Of a DNA stretch of 35,331 bases, positions 10,039 to 20,199 are shown piece after piece (the first letter of the stretch is position 1; each line of letters begins with the position of its first letter). Location of the stretch: the IMG/VR virus record IMGVR_UViG_3300002231_000757, positions 1-35,331 of that record. One strand, written 5' to 3'. The notes under the pieces are model-generated. The model had not been told where the DNA came from, did not search any database, and saw only the letters and a list, made by a program, of their open reading frames with translations. The position numbers were made by a program, and so were the translations under genes. This DNA comes from a virus.

Positions 10039-10341
10039 TGGCTTTATTTGTCAGTAATGGTACAGACATACCCGTAGCTCCTATTAAGGATCCTAATTCT
10101 GAAGTAGATTATGGATGTGATTGGTCTAACTGGTTAACAGGAAATGAAGTCATATCAACATCTACTTGGACAGTATCATCCGGATTAACCTTGGGAGTCT
10201 CTGCTAATACAACTAACTCTACTAGCATATTTGTTTCAGGGGGTGTAGTAAAAAGAAAATAACACTCTAGCAAATAAAATAGTGACAGACGCTGGCAGAA
10301 CAGAAGAACGTTCTATGATTATAGAGTGTAAGCAAAAATAG
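10038..10341 (+). CDS. Small tandem paralogue A (frame break at 10250-10254)
   Basis: Repaired length is 100 residues; the paralogue next door has 99. The open frame stops at 10260-10262 after GGVVKRK. Treating the A5 run at 10250-10254 as A4 continues it as KENNTLANKIVTDAGRTEE and ends at 10339-10341 with ECKQK, parallel to WCEQK in paralogue B. Shared features are IKDPNSEVDYG...DWSNWL, TWTVSSGL and SGG. The IKDPNxxxDYGFDWxxWL pattern is common in short phage tail-region proteins of unknown function, predicted as an Ig-like beta sandwich. The start overlaps the previous stop (TAATG). Confidence 0.68.
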
Positions 10342-10354
10342 TAGGAATAAAGTG

Positions 10355-10654
10355 ATGGCTTTAAAATATAAAGGCCCAGATACACGAGTACCTAATAAAG
10401 ATCCCGATTCTATAGGTGTAGTATATGGTTTTGATCATGCTGCATGGTTAAAAGGAGATGATTCAATAGCTTCATCATCTTGGACAGTTCCTTCTGATTT
10501 AACAGTATTATCGGATTCTATAGAAGATGCTGTTACTTTAGTTAAGTTGTCTGGAGGCATAAAGGGCACTAAGTATCAATTAACAAATACAGTAATTACT
10601 GTAGATGGTGTACAAGATAATTTTTCATTTGTTTTATGGTGTGAGCAAAAGTAG
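10355..10654 (+). CDS. Small tandem paralogue B, 99 aa
   Basis: The same fold family as the preceding gene. It has NKDPDSIGVVYGFDHAAWL, SSWTVPSDLTVL and KLSGGIKGTKYQLTNTV, then a closing strand, FSFVLWCEQK. I place the start at ATG 10355 with AGGAA ten bases upstream; GTG 10352 is in frame but less likely. The tandem arrangement directly before the portal suggests duplication of a minor virion or fibre-adaptor protein. Function unknown. Confidence 0.68.
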   Translation: MALKYKGPDTRVPNKDPDSIGVVYGFDHAAWLKGDDSIASSSWTVPSDLTVLSDSIEDAVTLVKLSGGIKGTKYQLTNTVITVDGVQDNFSFVLWCEQK

Positions 10655-10660
10655 GTATTT

Positions 10661-12743
10661 ATGATTACTGACGAAAAAGATTTTGAAGTACTAGCACCAG
10701 ATCCTGCAGACTTAGGAGTAAAAATTACTAATTGGGAGAATCCACCTACAGTACGTAAATTAAAACAGGATTACACAGATGCCAGATCTAGTCATGACGC
10801 ACAAGTTTGTAAAATAGATACTTGGTTAGATAATCTAAATATTACTGGTAAAGCTAAACGTACTAAAACTGCTACTCGTTCTGCTATTTCCCCTAAATTA
10901 ATCCGTAAACAGGCTGAATGGAGATATGCTAGTTTAGCTGAACCTTTTTTAAGTACTAACGACATATTCAATGCAGCTCCCATATCTTTTGAAGATAAAG
11001 ATGCTGCTGTTCAAAAATGAACTGGTATTGAATAATCAATTCAATACAAAGATACAAAAAATTAAATTTATAGATGATTATATCCGTACAGCTGTAGATG
11101 AAGGTACTGTTATTGTTAGAGTTGGTTGGGATTTAGAGGAAGAAGAAGAAGAAATAGAAGTTCCCATAATTGAGTTAGTTCCTGTAACAGATCCTGTTAT
11201 AGCTCAACAACTAGCTCAGCAAGGTTTACCTCCTGTACAGGAAGTACAAACAGGTACTGAGATACAGAAACAATTGGTTACTACCAAGAATCAACCTACT
11301 GTAGAAGTATGTAACTATAAAAATGTAATTATAGATCCTACTGCTGAAGGTGATTTAGATAAAGCCAGTTTTGTTATTTATAGCTTTACATCTTCTCTTT
11401 CTGAATTAGAAAAAGATGGTAAGTACACTAATCTGGATAAGATAAGATTATCAGAAGCATCTGTATTAGGAGATCCTGATCATGCAACTGAAGGTGCAGA
11501 ATCTTTCACTTTTTCTGATAAACCTAGAAAGAAGTTCGTAGTACATGAGTATTGGGGATTTTGGGATATACATGGAACAGGCATTGTAGAACCTATCGTA
11601 GCAGCCTATGTAGGTGAAGTAATGATCAGATTAGAAGAGAATCCTTATCCTGATAAAAAACTTCCTTTTGTGTCAGCTCAGTACTTACCTGTAAGGCGTT
11701 CCGTATATGGAGAGCCTGATGGTGCTTTATTAGAAGACAACCAAAATATTATAGGTGCTGTTACCAGAGGAATGATAGATATAATTGGTAGAAGTGCTAA
11801 TGGACAAGTAGGATCACGTAAAGATGCTTTAGATGTAACCAATAAACGTAAATTTGATAAAGGTCTGGATTATGAGTTTAATACTAATGTAGACCCTAAA
11901 TCAGCTTTTCATATGCATACCTTCTCGGAAATACCAAATTCTGCCCAATTCATGCTAGAAACCCAGAATAACGAAGCAGAGTCCCTCACAGGCGTTAAAG
12001 CGTTTAGTCAGGGTATCAGTGGGGCTGCTCTTGGAAACACCGCTACGGGCATTAGAAGTGCCTTAGACGCCACTTCCAAACGTGAATTAGGCATATTACG
12101 AAGATTAGCAGAGGGAATTAAGCAAATTGGAAGAAAAGTAGTATCTATGAATGCTGAATTTCTTTCAGAAGAAGAAGTCGTAAGAATAACCAACGAAGAA
12201 TTTATTACAATACGTAGGGATGATTTGGCAGGAAATTTTGATTTACGGTTAACTATAAGTACTGCTGAAGCAGATAATGAGAAAGCACAAGAATTAGCAT
12301 TTATGCTACAAACTACTGCTCAATCTATGGGACCTGCTTTTGCACAGGTAATACTATCTGATATAGCCAAACTCCGTAAAATGCCTGAGTTAGCTAAACA
12401 AATTGCTGAATTCAAACAAGAGCCTGATCCCTTGGAAGTAGAGAAAGCACAATTAGAAATTGAATTACTTAGAGCACAAGTGGCTAATGAACAAGCTAAA
12501 GCTAACGAAAATGCTGTTGATGTAGGACTGAAACAAGCTAAGACTGTTACAGAACAAGCTAAAGTTAGGAACTTAGAGAGCCAGTCAGATCAGGTGGATT
12601 TAGATTTCTTAGAACAGAATGATAATGTAAAACATAATAGGGAAATAGATAAATTAGATATTAAGCGCAAGGGTGATTTAGACCTAAAGGCAGCTGATTC
12701 ACTACTCGCTCAACGAAATTCTGGAGAATCCTCTCCATTATGA
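10661..12743 (+). CDS. Portal protein, N4 gp59-like (frame break at 11013-11017)
   Basis: Forms the dodecameric ring at the capsid vertex through which DNA and the virion RNA polymerase pass. Repaired length 693 residues; N4 gp59 is about 760 as I recall. The break is an A5 run that should be A4, giving AAVQNELVLNNQFNTKI. Typical N4-like portal blocks are SPKLIRKQAEWRYASLAEPF, IDDYIRTAVDEGTVIVRVGW and, near the middle, GVKAFSQGISGAALGNTATG. An acidic patch (EEEEEEIEV) follows the first conserved region. The last 110 residues are a charged helical, coiled-coil-like tail rich in Gln, Lys and Glu. It heads the portal-to-capsid gene block. The unrepaired second frame appears to start at 10971, which is not a true start. 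Confidence 0.9.
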
Positions 12744-12792
12744 TGACTAAATAATAGTCAATAACTTACGGGTAATGCCGAAGGACACAACC

Positions 12793-13143
12793 ATGACTGA
12801 TACAAATAGTAATATTGAACAAATTGAAGTTAGTATGGAACATGCTAAAGCTACCATAGCTAAATTATCTTCCATGCGTAAACTAAATGATAATAAAGAT
12901 TTTCAGGATATAGTACTTGATGGTTATTTTGTTAAAGAGGCTAGTAGATTAGTTCTACTTAAAGCGGACTTAGCTATGCAAGGTGAAGAAGAACAGAAGC
13001 AGATAGATAATTCTATTAATGCTATTGGCTACGTTAGACAGTATTTCAATACTATAATTCAAATGGGTTTGATGGCAGAAAGAGCATTAGTTGCTGATCA
13101 AGAAACCCATAGTGAATTATTGAATGAAGCTGTAGGAGGTTAA
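12793..13143 (+). CDS. Small helical protein between portal and scaffold (N4 gp58 position)
   Basis: 116 residues. I choose ATG 12793 (MTDTNSN) because AAGGA lies seven bases upstream; ATG 12775 is in frame but lacks a binding site. The chain is almost entirely helical (IEVSMEHAKATIAKLSSMRK, VDQE-type acidic patches, INAIGYVRQYFNTIIQMG). By gene order it occupies the place of N4 gene 58, whose role I do not know. No motif supports a function; a head-morphogenesis or portal-associated role is inferred only from position. Confidence 0.6.
   Translation: MTDTNSNIEQIEVSMEHAKATIAKLSSMRKLNDNKDFQDIVLDGYFVKEASRLVLLKADLAMQGEEEQKQIDNSINAIGYVRQYFNTIIQMGLMAERALVADQETHSELLNEAVGG
13134..13139 (+). promoter_or_regulatory. 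Strong ribosome binding site before the acidic scaffold-like gene
   Basis: AGGAGG eight bases before ATG 13148, overlapping the end of the upstream gene. It is the best match to the anti-Shine-Dalgarno sequence that I noticed in the window and suggests high expression, as expected for a scaffold. Confidence 0.7.
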
Positions 13144-13147
13144 TATT

Positions 13148-14326
13148 ATGGGGTCTCCTGCGGAAAATACATTAGAATTATCAGATGAAGAATTCGATAA
13201 ATTAAATTTTGATGAATTAGTTAAAGAACGGGAACAAGAAGTTAAACAGGAAGTTGAAAGCAAGGAAGGCTCTTCTGAAGAAGAAACACCTGAAGATGGA
13301 AAAGAATCCGCTGAAAATGAGGATACTGAAGATGCATCTGAGGAAGAAACATCAGAAGAAGTACAACAAGAAGAAGATGAAGAGTCATCTGAAGTTAAAA
13401 AAACTACTGAGGCAGAAGAAGAGGATCTTTCTGAAACAGATAAAAAAGATGAAGAACTAGATAAAAAAGAAAATGAATCTACTGAAGAAGATACTTCTGA
13501 TAAAGTAGAACCTACTACTATTAACTTTGAAGATGAATACAATAAACTAATAGCACCTTTTAAAGCTAATGGTAAAGATATACAAGTAAACAATGTAGAT
13601 GATGCTATAACTCTTATGCAGATGGGAGCTAATTATAATAAGAAGATGGCAGGGTTGAAACCTAACCTTAAATTGATTAAGATGTTACAAAATAATGATT
13701 TACTTGATGAAGACAAGTTAAATTATTTAATAGATATATCAAAAAAGAATCCTGATGCTATCCAGAAGTTAATTAAAGATAGTGGAATAGATCCTTTTGA
13801 TGTAGAAGAAGAGGCTAAGAAGGAATATAAGCCTAATACTTATACTGTAAATGATAAAGAAGTAGAACTAGACAGCATACTTGATGAAATCAAGGACACA
13901 GAATCTTTTAATACTACTCTCGATATTGTAAGCAATAAGTTGGATAATGAAAGTAGGTCAATAATACTGGAACAACCCGGTATTATTAAAACTATCAATG
14001 ACCATGTTCAATCTGGTATATACCAGCAAATAAACACAGTTATTGAGTCTGAAAGAATGCTAGGGAGGTTAGCAGGTGTTTCAGATTTACAGGCTTATAG
14101 AACTATTGGTGAAAAGATACAAGCTGCTGGAGGTTTTACTCAAGCAGGACCATCAGATAACCAAAGTAATAAGACTGTTAAAAAGACTATAGATCCAAAG
14201 CTTAGAAATCGGAAGAAAGCTGCAAGTTCTACGAAAGCTAGTGCTACCAAAAAAGTAGCAGATTATGATCCTTTATCTATGTCAGATGAAGAGTTTAATA
14301 AACTAGCCGCTAATAATTTAATTTAG
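13148..14326 (+). CDS. Putative scaffolding protein, very acidic N-terminus (N4 gp57 position)
   Basis: 392 residues, intact. Residues 1-125 are dominated by Glu, Asp, Ser and Lys (about 30-125 are low complexity). From about 130 a structured part begins (FEDEYNKLIAPFKANGKDIQ, then ITLMQMGANYNKKMAGLKP), with helices to about 345. The C-terminus has a basic segment (NRKKAASSTKASATKK) and an acidic DPLSMSDEEFNKL end that echoes the N-terminal LSDEEFDKLNFDEL. An acidic helical protein with a basic C-terminal patch immediately before the major capsid gene is the usual profile of a scaffold that binds capsid subunits through its C-terminus. This is inference from composition and position; I see no protease motif. 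Confidence 0.6.
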   Translation: MGSPAENTLELSDEEFDKLNFDELVKEREQEVKQEVESKEGSSEEETPEDGKESAENEDTEDASEEETSEEVQQEEDEESSEVKKTTEAEEEDLSETDKKDEELDKKENESTEEDTSDKVEPTTINFEDEYNKLIAPFKANGKDIQVNNVDDAITLMQMGANYNKKMAGLKPNLKLIKMLQNNDLLDEDKLNYLIDISKKNPDAIQKLIKDSGIDPFDVEEEAKKEYKPNTYTVNDKEVELDSILDEIKDTESFNTTLDIVSNKLDNESRSIILEQPGIIKTINDHVQSGIYQQINTVIESERMLGRLAGVSDLQAYRTIGEKIQAAGGFTQAGPSDNQSNKTVKKTIDPKLRNRKKAASSTKASATKKVADYDPLSMSDEEFNKLAANNLI

Positions 14327-14338
14327 AGGTATAAGCCA

Positions 14339-15799
14339 ATGGCTAATGAAGCACAACTATATAACGATCCCGCTGGTGGGACCGATTCTAGTATCGGTGT
14401 ACAGTTCCGCACCGATCACTATCACAAGAAAGCACTTATTGAAGCTGCTAAGGAACAGTATTTTGGGCAATTAGCTAATGTACGTGCTATGCCTAAAAAT
14501 ATGGGTAAAACCATTAAGCAATATCATTATATGCCTTTGCTAGATGATCGAAACCTTAACGACCAAGGTATTGATGCAGCAGGTAATATTGATAAAGCTA
14601 ATGGTGCTGCTGCACAAGCTACTATCATAGCTACTGATCCTGGTGGTATGGATTGGTATTTTGTAGCAAGCGATGCTAATGCTATTTTTGCAACTGCGCA
14701 AACTAATGCTCAAACTGCTGCAGAAGCTAAAGTAGCTTCATTCTTGCTAATCCAAGGATATAACACTATTAATGATACTTTTGCTGAATTATCAGCAGCT
14801 GCTATCGTAGATGGTTGGGCATTTGCTGCTGTAGATATCAGATCAGATGCAGGTAACCTATATGGTTCATCTAAAGATGTAGGAACCATTCTAGGTAAAC
14901 TCCCTGTTCTATCTGAAACTGGTGGACGCAAGAACCGAGTAGGTCATAAGCGTATTGAACTCAACGGGACCATTAGTAAATTTGGTTTCTTTGATGAATA
15001 TACACAAGAATCTGTAGATTTCGATACTGATTCTGAATTGCAATCCCACATTGTCTCTGAATCTGTGAAAGCAGCCAATGAGATGACTGAGGATCAATTG
15101 CAAATTGATCTATTAGCAAATGCTGGTGTTGTACGATTTACTGGAGCTGCTGCTAATACAGCGTCTCTTACAGGTGGTCTTACACCAGCTGCTGGAGATG
15201 CCGTAGAATATGATGATTTAGTTAAATTAGGTATTGAGTTGGATAACAACCGAACACCTAAACAAACTACAATTACTTACTGGTTCTCGAATGGTGGATA
15301 CCAAAGTCGTTAATGCAGCTCGTTACATGTACGTGGGTTCAGAAATGATTCCTAGTATTATGAAAATGACTGATTACCATGGTGCTAGAGCTTTTGTTCC
15401 AGTTGCTCAATATGCAAATGCTGGCACAATTGCTAGGGGTGAGTTTGGTACTGTAGCTGATTTTAGGATTATTGTAGTTCCTGAAATGATGAAATGGGAA
15501 TCTGCCGGAGCAACAGTAGCAGCGCCAGATGGTGGAGAGAAAATTCCACTTTACTGGAAGCAAACTATGATGTCTTCCCTATGTTGGTTGTAGGTGATGG
15601 ATCTTTCACTACTATTGGTTTCCAAACTGATGGTAAAACAGTGAAGTTTAAAATCACTCATAAGCCACCTGGTAAAGAGATTGCTTCTCGTGACGACCCT
15701 TACGGTGAGATTGGTTTCCACTCTATTAAGTGGTATTACGGTTTTATGGCTCTACGTCCTGAACGTATTGCTGTAATTAAGACTGTCGCCGAACTGTAA
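14339..15799 (+). CDS. Major capsid protein, N4 gp56 family (two frame breaks)
   Basis: HK97-fold shell subunit of the icosahedral head. Repaired length 486 residues, with one extra base near 15274-15280 and one missing G at 15556-15557. Family signatures are [98 protein letters not shown] and the C-terminal [20 protein letters not shown]. About 87 residues (84-170, alanine-rich) lie between GIDAAGN and AGNLYGSS, where I recall N4 itself being nearly contiguous. ATG 14339 follows an AGAGGT binding site. A strong hairpin lies 22 bases after the stop. Confidence 0.93.
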
Positions 15800-15820
15800 G
15801 TTAAGCGTTAAGCAGTAATT

Positions 15821-15847
15821 GAATACTCCCTCGCAGAGGGAGTATTC
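15821..15847 (+). terminator. 12-bp stem, 3-nt loop hairpin downstream of the capsid gene
   Basis: Perfect inverted repeat: bases 15821-15832 pair with 15836-15847 around the loop GCA. The stem is AT at its base and GC at the top (CTCCCTC/GAGGGAG). Only a weak T tract follows (ATATTTATT), so it may act as a partial terminator or as an mRNA 3'-end stabiliser that raises capsid output relative to downstream genes. Other roles cannot be excluded. Confidence 0.7.
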
Positions 15848-15892
15848 ATATTTATTAACAGAGGTATCACCCTCTTCAAAAGGTATATTCAA

Positions 15893-16476
15893 ATGACTGA
15901 ACAAATGATTGATGGCTTACAAGCTTTAAAAAATGAAGCAACTCAATTAGGTATTAGATTTCATCCTAAAATAGGTGAAGCAAAACTCCTTAAAAAAATT
16001 AATGATTTCCGTAAAATATCTACAATTCCTACTGAAACACTCAGCAATGAAACTAAAAAAGTACGTCCTACTATTGCTACTAAAGATTCTATGACTTTAG
16101 AAGAATATAATAAATTCACTAATAAAAAGAAAAGTAGAGAATCTGGTGCTCTGGTTAGAGTACAGATTACTAATTTAAATCCAGCTAAAAGAGAGTGGCC
16201 GGGAGAAATTATTAGCGTAGGCTCTTCCAAACTAGGTACTTTTAAAAAGTATATACCTTATAACACAGATGCTCCTTATCATATTCCTCGTATTATGTTA
16301 GATGTAATGAAAGAACGTAAATATATTATGGTTAAATATGGTAAAACAGATAAAAGGGCAAGTTACCCAAGAAAATGTATTTATGCCTGAATTTGCATTA
16401 ACTGAATTACCTCCATTAACTGCAGAAGAAAATGTCTGAGTTAGCAGGGCAACAATCAAGAGCTTCTACAGCTTAA
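15893..16476 (+). CDS. Conserved virion-block protein, N4 gp55 position (two frame breaks)
   Basis: Repaired length 193 residues. The open frame ends at 16388-16390; reading the A4 runs at 16352-16355 and 16429-16432 as A3 extends it through DKGQVTQENVFMPEFALTEL and EEMSELAGQQSRASTA to a stop at 16474-16476. The N-terminus (MTEQMIDGLQALKNEATQLG) is helical. The central and C-terminal parts are beta-rich (VQITNLNPAKREWPGEIISV) and include the aromatic YIPYNTDAPYHIPRIM. The VFMPEF...LPPLT ending is one I associate with proteins at this position in N4-like phages. Role unknown; probably a head-completion or minor capsid protein. Confidence 0.68.
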
Positions 16477-16498
16477 TCTTCTATAAAGGCATTTATGC

Positions 16499-17152
16499 AT
16501 GGCTACTATTAATATAAGTGACGTAGTATCAGATAGTATTGATGGAACAGGTGTTTTTGATGTACTCATGAATTCTGTTGAATTACGTCTTCAACAGCAG
16601 TTTGAAAAGAATCGTATTAAAGGTACTGATTACGCTACTGTTTACTTAGGAGCCATGCAGTCTGTTATGCAGCAATCTATTGCTTATGTATTAGGTGTAC
16701 AGCAGGCAGATAAACAAGCTGATCTAATAGCTTCTCAGATATTACAAGCAAATGAACAAACCTCTTTGGTTACTAAACAAATTACTTTAGCTGATGAGCA
16801 ATTACTAAAGGTTACTGCAGAGAAAGAATTATTGAATCAAAAGAAAACTACTGAAGAAGCTCAAACTGTAGATATTGTTAATCCAGATGGAGTTACCCCA
16901 GTAGCCGGAATAGTAGGAAAACAGAAAGAATTATTTTCCAAACAAACTGATGGTTTTATTAGAGACGCAGAACAAAAAGCAGCTAAAGTATTTTCTGATA
17001 TGTGGACTATAGCGAAATCTACTGATTCAAGTGGTACACCTGATCCTACTCATATTGATGCTGAATCTATAGACGTTGTTTTAGAAAAAATAGCTCTAGG
17101 AATAGGAATTTCTAAAGTAGATCTTGATGTAAATCCTCCTCCTCCACCATAG
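16499..17152 (+). CDS. Tail or neck protein candidate, N4 gp54 position, 217 aa
   Basis: Intact frame. Residues 1-40 are mixed. Residues 45-125 form a long helix rich in Gln and Ala with regular spacing (QADKQADLIASQILQANEQT, then LADEQLLKVTAEKELLNQKK), a likely coiled coil. Next comes VAGIVGKQKELFSKQTDGFI and DAEQKAAKVFSDMW, blocks I recall as conserved in gp54-type proteins of N4-like phages. The C-terminus ends in a short polyproline tail (NPPPPP). By memory, N4 gp54 is a virion protein; assignment to tube, neck or internal structure remains open. Confidence 0.6.
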   Translation: MATINISDVVSDSIDGTGVFDVLMNSVELRLQQQFEKNRIKGTDYATVYLGAMQSVMQQSIAYVLGVQQADKQADLIASQILQANEQTSLVTKQITLADEQLLKVTAEKELLNQKKTTEEAQTVDIVNPDGVTPVAGIVGKQKELFSKQTDGFIRDAEQKAAKVFSDMWTIAKSTDSSGTPDPTHIDAESIDVVLEKIALGIGISKVDLDVNPPPPP

Positions 17153-17161
17153 TATTATTGT

Positions 17162-19702
17162 ATGTCAGGTGCTGTAGACTTTTTTGTTAGTGTTTTTTCT
17201 GCTGTCGGACAAGCAATAATAGTTGTAGGTGAAGCTTTTGTAGGAACAATTGTTCTAGTACACCAAAAAATCTTCCAAGAAATTGTAGCGCCTGTACTAA
17301 AACCAGTATTTAGGATTTTTGGGATTAAAGACCAAACTATCCATTCAACAGAACTTTTCACACAACAAATAATTCCTACAGAATCCACTTATTTCACTAG
17401 AAATTTATTAGCAGCTTTAGCTAATAGTAGTGATCTATCTGCTGCCATAAAATTTGTATTACTTACCGGCCCAATATCAACTCTACACAGTTATTTAAAT
17501 TATGGTAAACAACATTATGTTAATGGTTTACCTACTATCTCTTTGAATGCTCATTTAATTAGTCGTACAGGCATACAAAATACATTAGATGCATTACATG
17601 GAGAACCTGTAACGCTATTATCTATTGATAAAGATACACCAAATGAAGAATATTGGTGTAAATGGCATGTTACTAAATTCCATAATTATGATGTAAAAAA
17701 CGATTTGGTTTTATTACCATTCACTTCTCCTGTATTTAAACAATATCAGTTCGATTCATGTGTGTTTAATGAGTTCACACAAGAATGGGATATCACTTTT
17801 GCTTCATTAATAGAGCAAATAGTTAATACAGTTACTGATGTAGATACAGTATTCAGAAATCAAAATTGGTGGGATGACACTACAATTACTACTACGATAA
17901 CTGATCATTGGACAGGTTTTTGGCTACCTGACATCGTAAACGTTAGTGTAAGTACCAGTTCCAGTATTTCTGAATTAGACGATAATAATAACTTAATAGG
18001 TTCTCCAGGATTAGTTTCCACAGAAACAGAAGTGATTAATATTATTAATAAAGAATTATACACTCTAGCTGAACACGCACCTAAATTTACAAATAATCTA
18101 TATTATTTTGCTAAATATGTTATTAATTCGGATTCTATAACACAATTATTATGGTTCTTGGATACTGGACAAGAACCAGAAGGATCTGAATTAGTAGATG
18201 ATGAATTCATTACAGAAGATTCTTTACTGGAATCTTTTCCAGTTTTGCTCTTAAGGAGAGCTGGCGTATCAATCAACACTGATACCAATTCAGAAGAGTA
18301 TAAGACTGGTAAAATTTTGATGGATAAATTAGGTATTACGGATATAGATACCTTTATAACACAAATAGAACAGAGTCCAGATATAGCACTTATTCAAGAT
18401 GCTTTTTTAACCATAGGTATAAATATTTATGGAACAGATGAAGCCAGCAAATCTTATCTATTTATGTTCTTTTTCTTTTTAAGTGCTTTTACCTGGAAAT
18501 ACTAAACAAGATTTTCTTTCATTGGATGAAGAATCTAAATCTCTAAATAATATAATTTATTCTGTTAATGAAGAGAATTTTAGAAGTGTTTTAAAATTCA
18601 GTTATATTGATACTACAGTAACTTCAAGTACCCTTAGACCATCAGGAACTATTGAAATAGATTATAATATTTTTTAGTAATACCGCTTCCGGTACAACAT
18701 TTTTAAGTAATGGCACTTCTAAAGGATTGGTTAATAGTAATATTGTATTAAGATGGCAACAAACAGAATCAACTTTAATTACCCTTACTGTTCAAGGTTT
18801 AGCTCTCTTACATTTCATTAAAGTAGATTCAAGTAATTTTGATATTAAAGTAATTGAATTAACAGATCCTGCTAGTACAGTTGAAGCAGATATTCTGGAA
18901 AGAAATAATTTTGTTATACCCCTATCAAATACTATATTAAGGAGTTTGCCTGTTAAATTTGCAGAACAAATTGCTCATGTATCCCCTCATTTAACTATTT
19001 ATGCACATCAAGCCGTAGAACTTGATTGGTATCAAACTACCTGTCATTTCTTTTCACTAGTACAAGTCCTATTAACTATTGCAGCGATAGTAATCTTTAT
19101 TTACTACACTAGGTACTGGTAGTGAATTATCAGCTGCATTATTAGAATTAGGAACACAATTATTGGTTCAATTTGGTTTAACATTAATTTTACGAGAAAT
19201 TCTTAAACATAATTTATCTGATTCAGAAAAAGCTGTCGTACTGGCACTCTTTGTAGCAGCTTCTGTAAGTACTGGTTTGGGTACAGGAGGTGAACTAGCT
19301 TCACTAAATAGTTTACTTCTAGGGATTAGTTCTGTAAGTATAGCAATAACCATAGATACTGAACTACGAGCTGATGAGTTACTGGAAGAACAACAAGCTT
19401 TTGAAGATCAAGTAACCAGTAGAGAAGAAGAGTTAGCTTTTGCTCAAGAATTTCTGGATAGTACTGTATTAGGTGTAGATACTTTTGATTTATTAACTGC
19501 AAGTAGAGTGACTATAATAGATACTACTATTTCACCTACTCAATTTTTTAATAAGAGTCTGTCTACTAATCTAGCACCTCTGGTATTAAGTGATACAAGC
19601 GTATATCATGCTAATAGATTAGATATCAATAATATTGATATTCAAACTAGTCAAACTAGTATTGATGTTAATAGTATTCTGGATATTTCAAATAAACTAT
19701 AG
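17162..19702 (+). CDS. Large internal/ejection virion protein candidate with hydrophobic segments (three frame breaks)
   Basis: Repaired length 845 residues; breaks lie at about 18460-18484, at the T6 run 18670-18675 and at about 19105-19115. It is read as one gene because the pieces join without gaps and give whole codons. The first 50 residues are hydrophobic (VFSAVGQAIIVVGEAFVGTIV). A second cluster near residues 630-735 includes VQVLLTIAAIVIFIYYT, a Gly/Ser-linked hydrophobic run, AVVLALFVAASVSTGLG and LLLGISSVSIAITI, followed by an acidic helix (ELLEEQQAFEDQVTSREEE). Central parts are mixed alpha/beta with aromatic blocks (EYWCKWHVTKFHNYD). It sits in the N4 gp53/52 region. Membrane-active segments in a virion protein suggest a role in genome and polymerase delivery; this is inference. 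Confidence 0.58.
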
Positions 19703-19711
19703 GTATAAATT

Positions 19712-20187
19712 ATGGATATTAACTCAGCTTCACCTAATGCACTGGATGAGTTTTTTAAAAGTTTGCAGTTTGGTAACTTTGATTTTAATGCTGCCTCTAA
19801 TCCTAAAGATTTTTTTGGTGGCTCTAACTTTTCAAATAATTCAGCTTTTTCAGGTAATTCAACAAATCCTCTTGATGGTATAAATAGAAAAGGACTTTCC
19901 ACTTTTGGTAAAGGAATAGCTGGTTTACAGGCTTTAGCTGGATTAGCTGAAGCTATTGGAGGCTTTAAAACAATTAAAACTTGGTAAGAAAACAATTAGA
20001 CCAGAATAAACAAGCTTTTAATTCCAATTTTACTAACCAAGCTAAAATAACTAATTTTCAGTTAAGGGATTTAGCTAATAAAAGAGCTAGAAGTAATGCA
20101 GCTATACGAAATGATCCACAAGCTATTCAGGATTCTATAGATGCTTTCTTGGCTACAAATGGAGTAAATGAAAGAGGCATCCGATAA
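19712..20187 (+). CDS. Small virion protein, N4 gp52 position (frame break near 19977-19984)
   Basis: Repaired length 158 residues; one missing base near 19980 joins GGFKTIKT to VRKQLDQNKQAFNSNF. The N-terminal half is Asn/Ser/Phe/Gly-rich and probably disordered (NFDFNAASNPKDFFGGSNFS). The middle is a glycine/alanine-rich amphipathic segment (GKGIAGLQALAGLAEAIGG). The C-terminal half is a charged helix with TNFQLRDLANKRARSNAAI. This layout, a flexible start with a small hydrophobic helix and a helical end, occurs in internal virion proteins of podoviruses such as T7-like core proteins. It lies ahead of the gp51-like and vRNAP genes. Function not established. Confidence 0.58.
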
Positions 20188-20199
20188 GGTATTAATATT

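Noticed and set aside
11013-11020. Programmed +1 frameshift at AAA-TGA in the portal gene
   Set aside because: The site resembles a stop-codon frameshift, but about 26 similar breaks occur elsewhere, including non-slippery sites and a resolvase. A read-error explanation covers them all.
13117-13593. Minus-strand serine-rich ORF
   Set aside because: Antisense shadow of the Glu-rich acidic arm (GAA/GAG codons read as TTC/CTC and TCT in reverse); no binding site.
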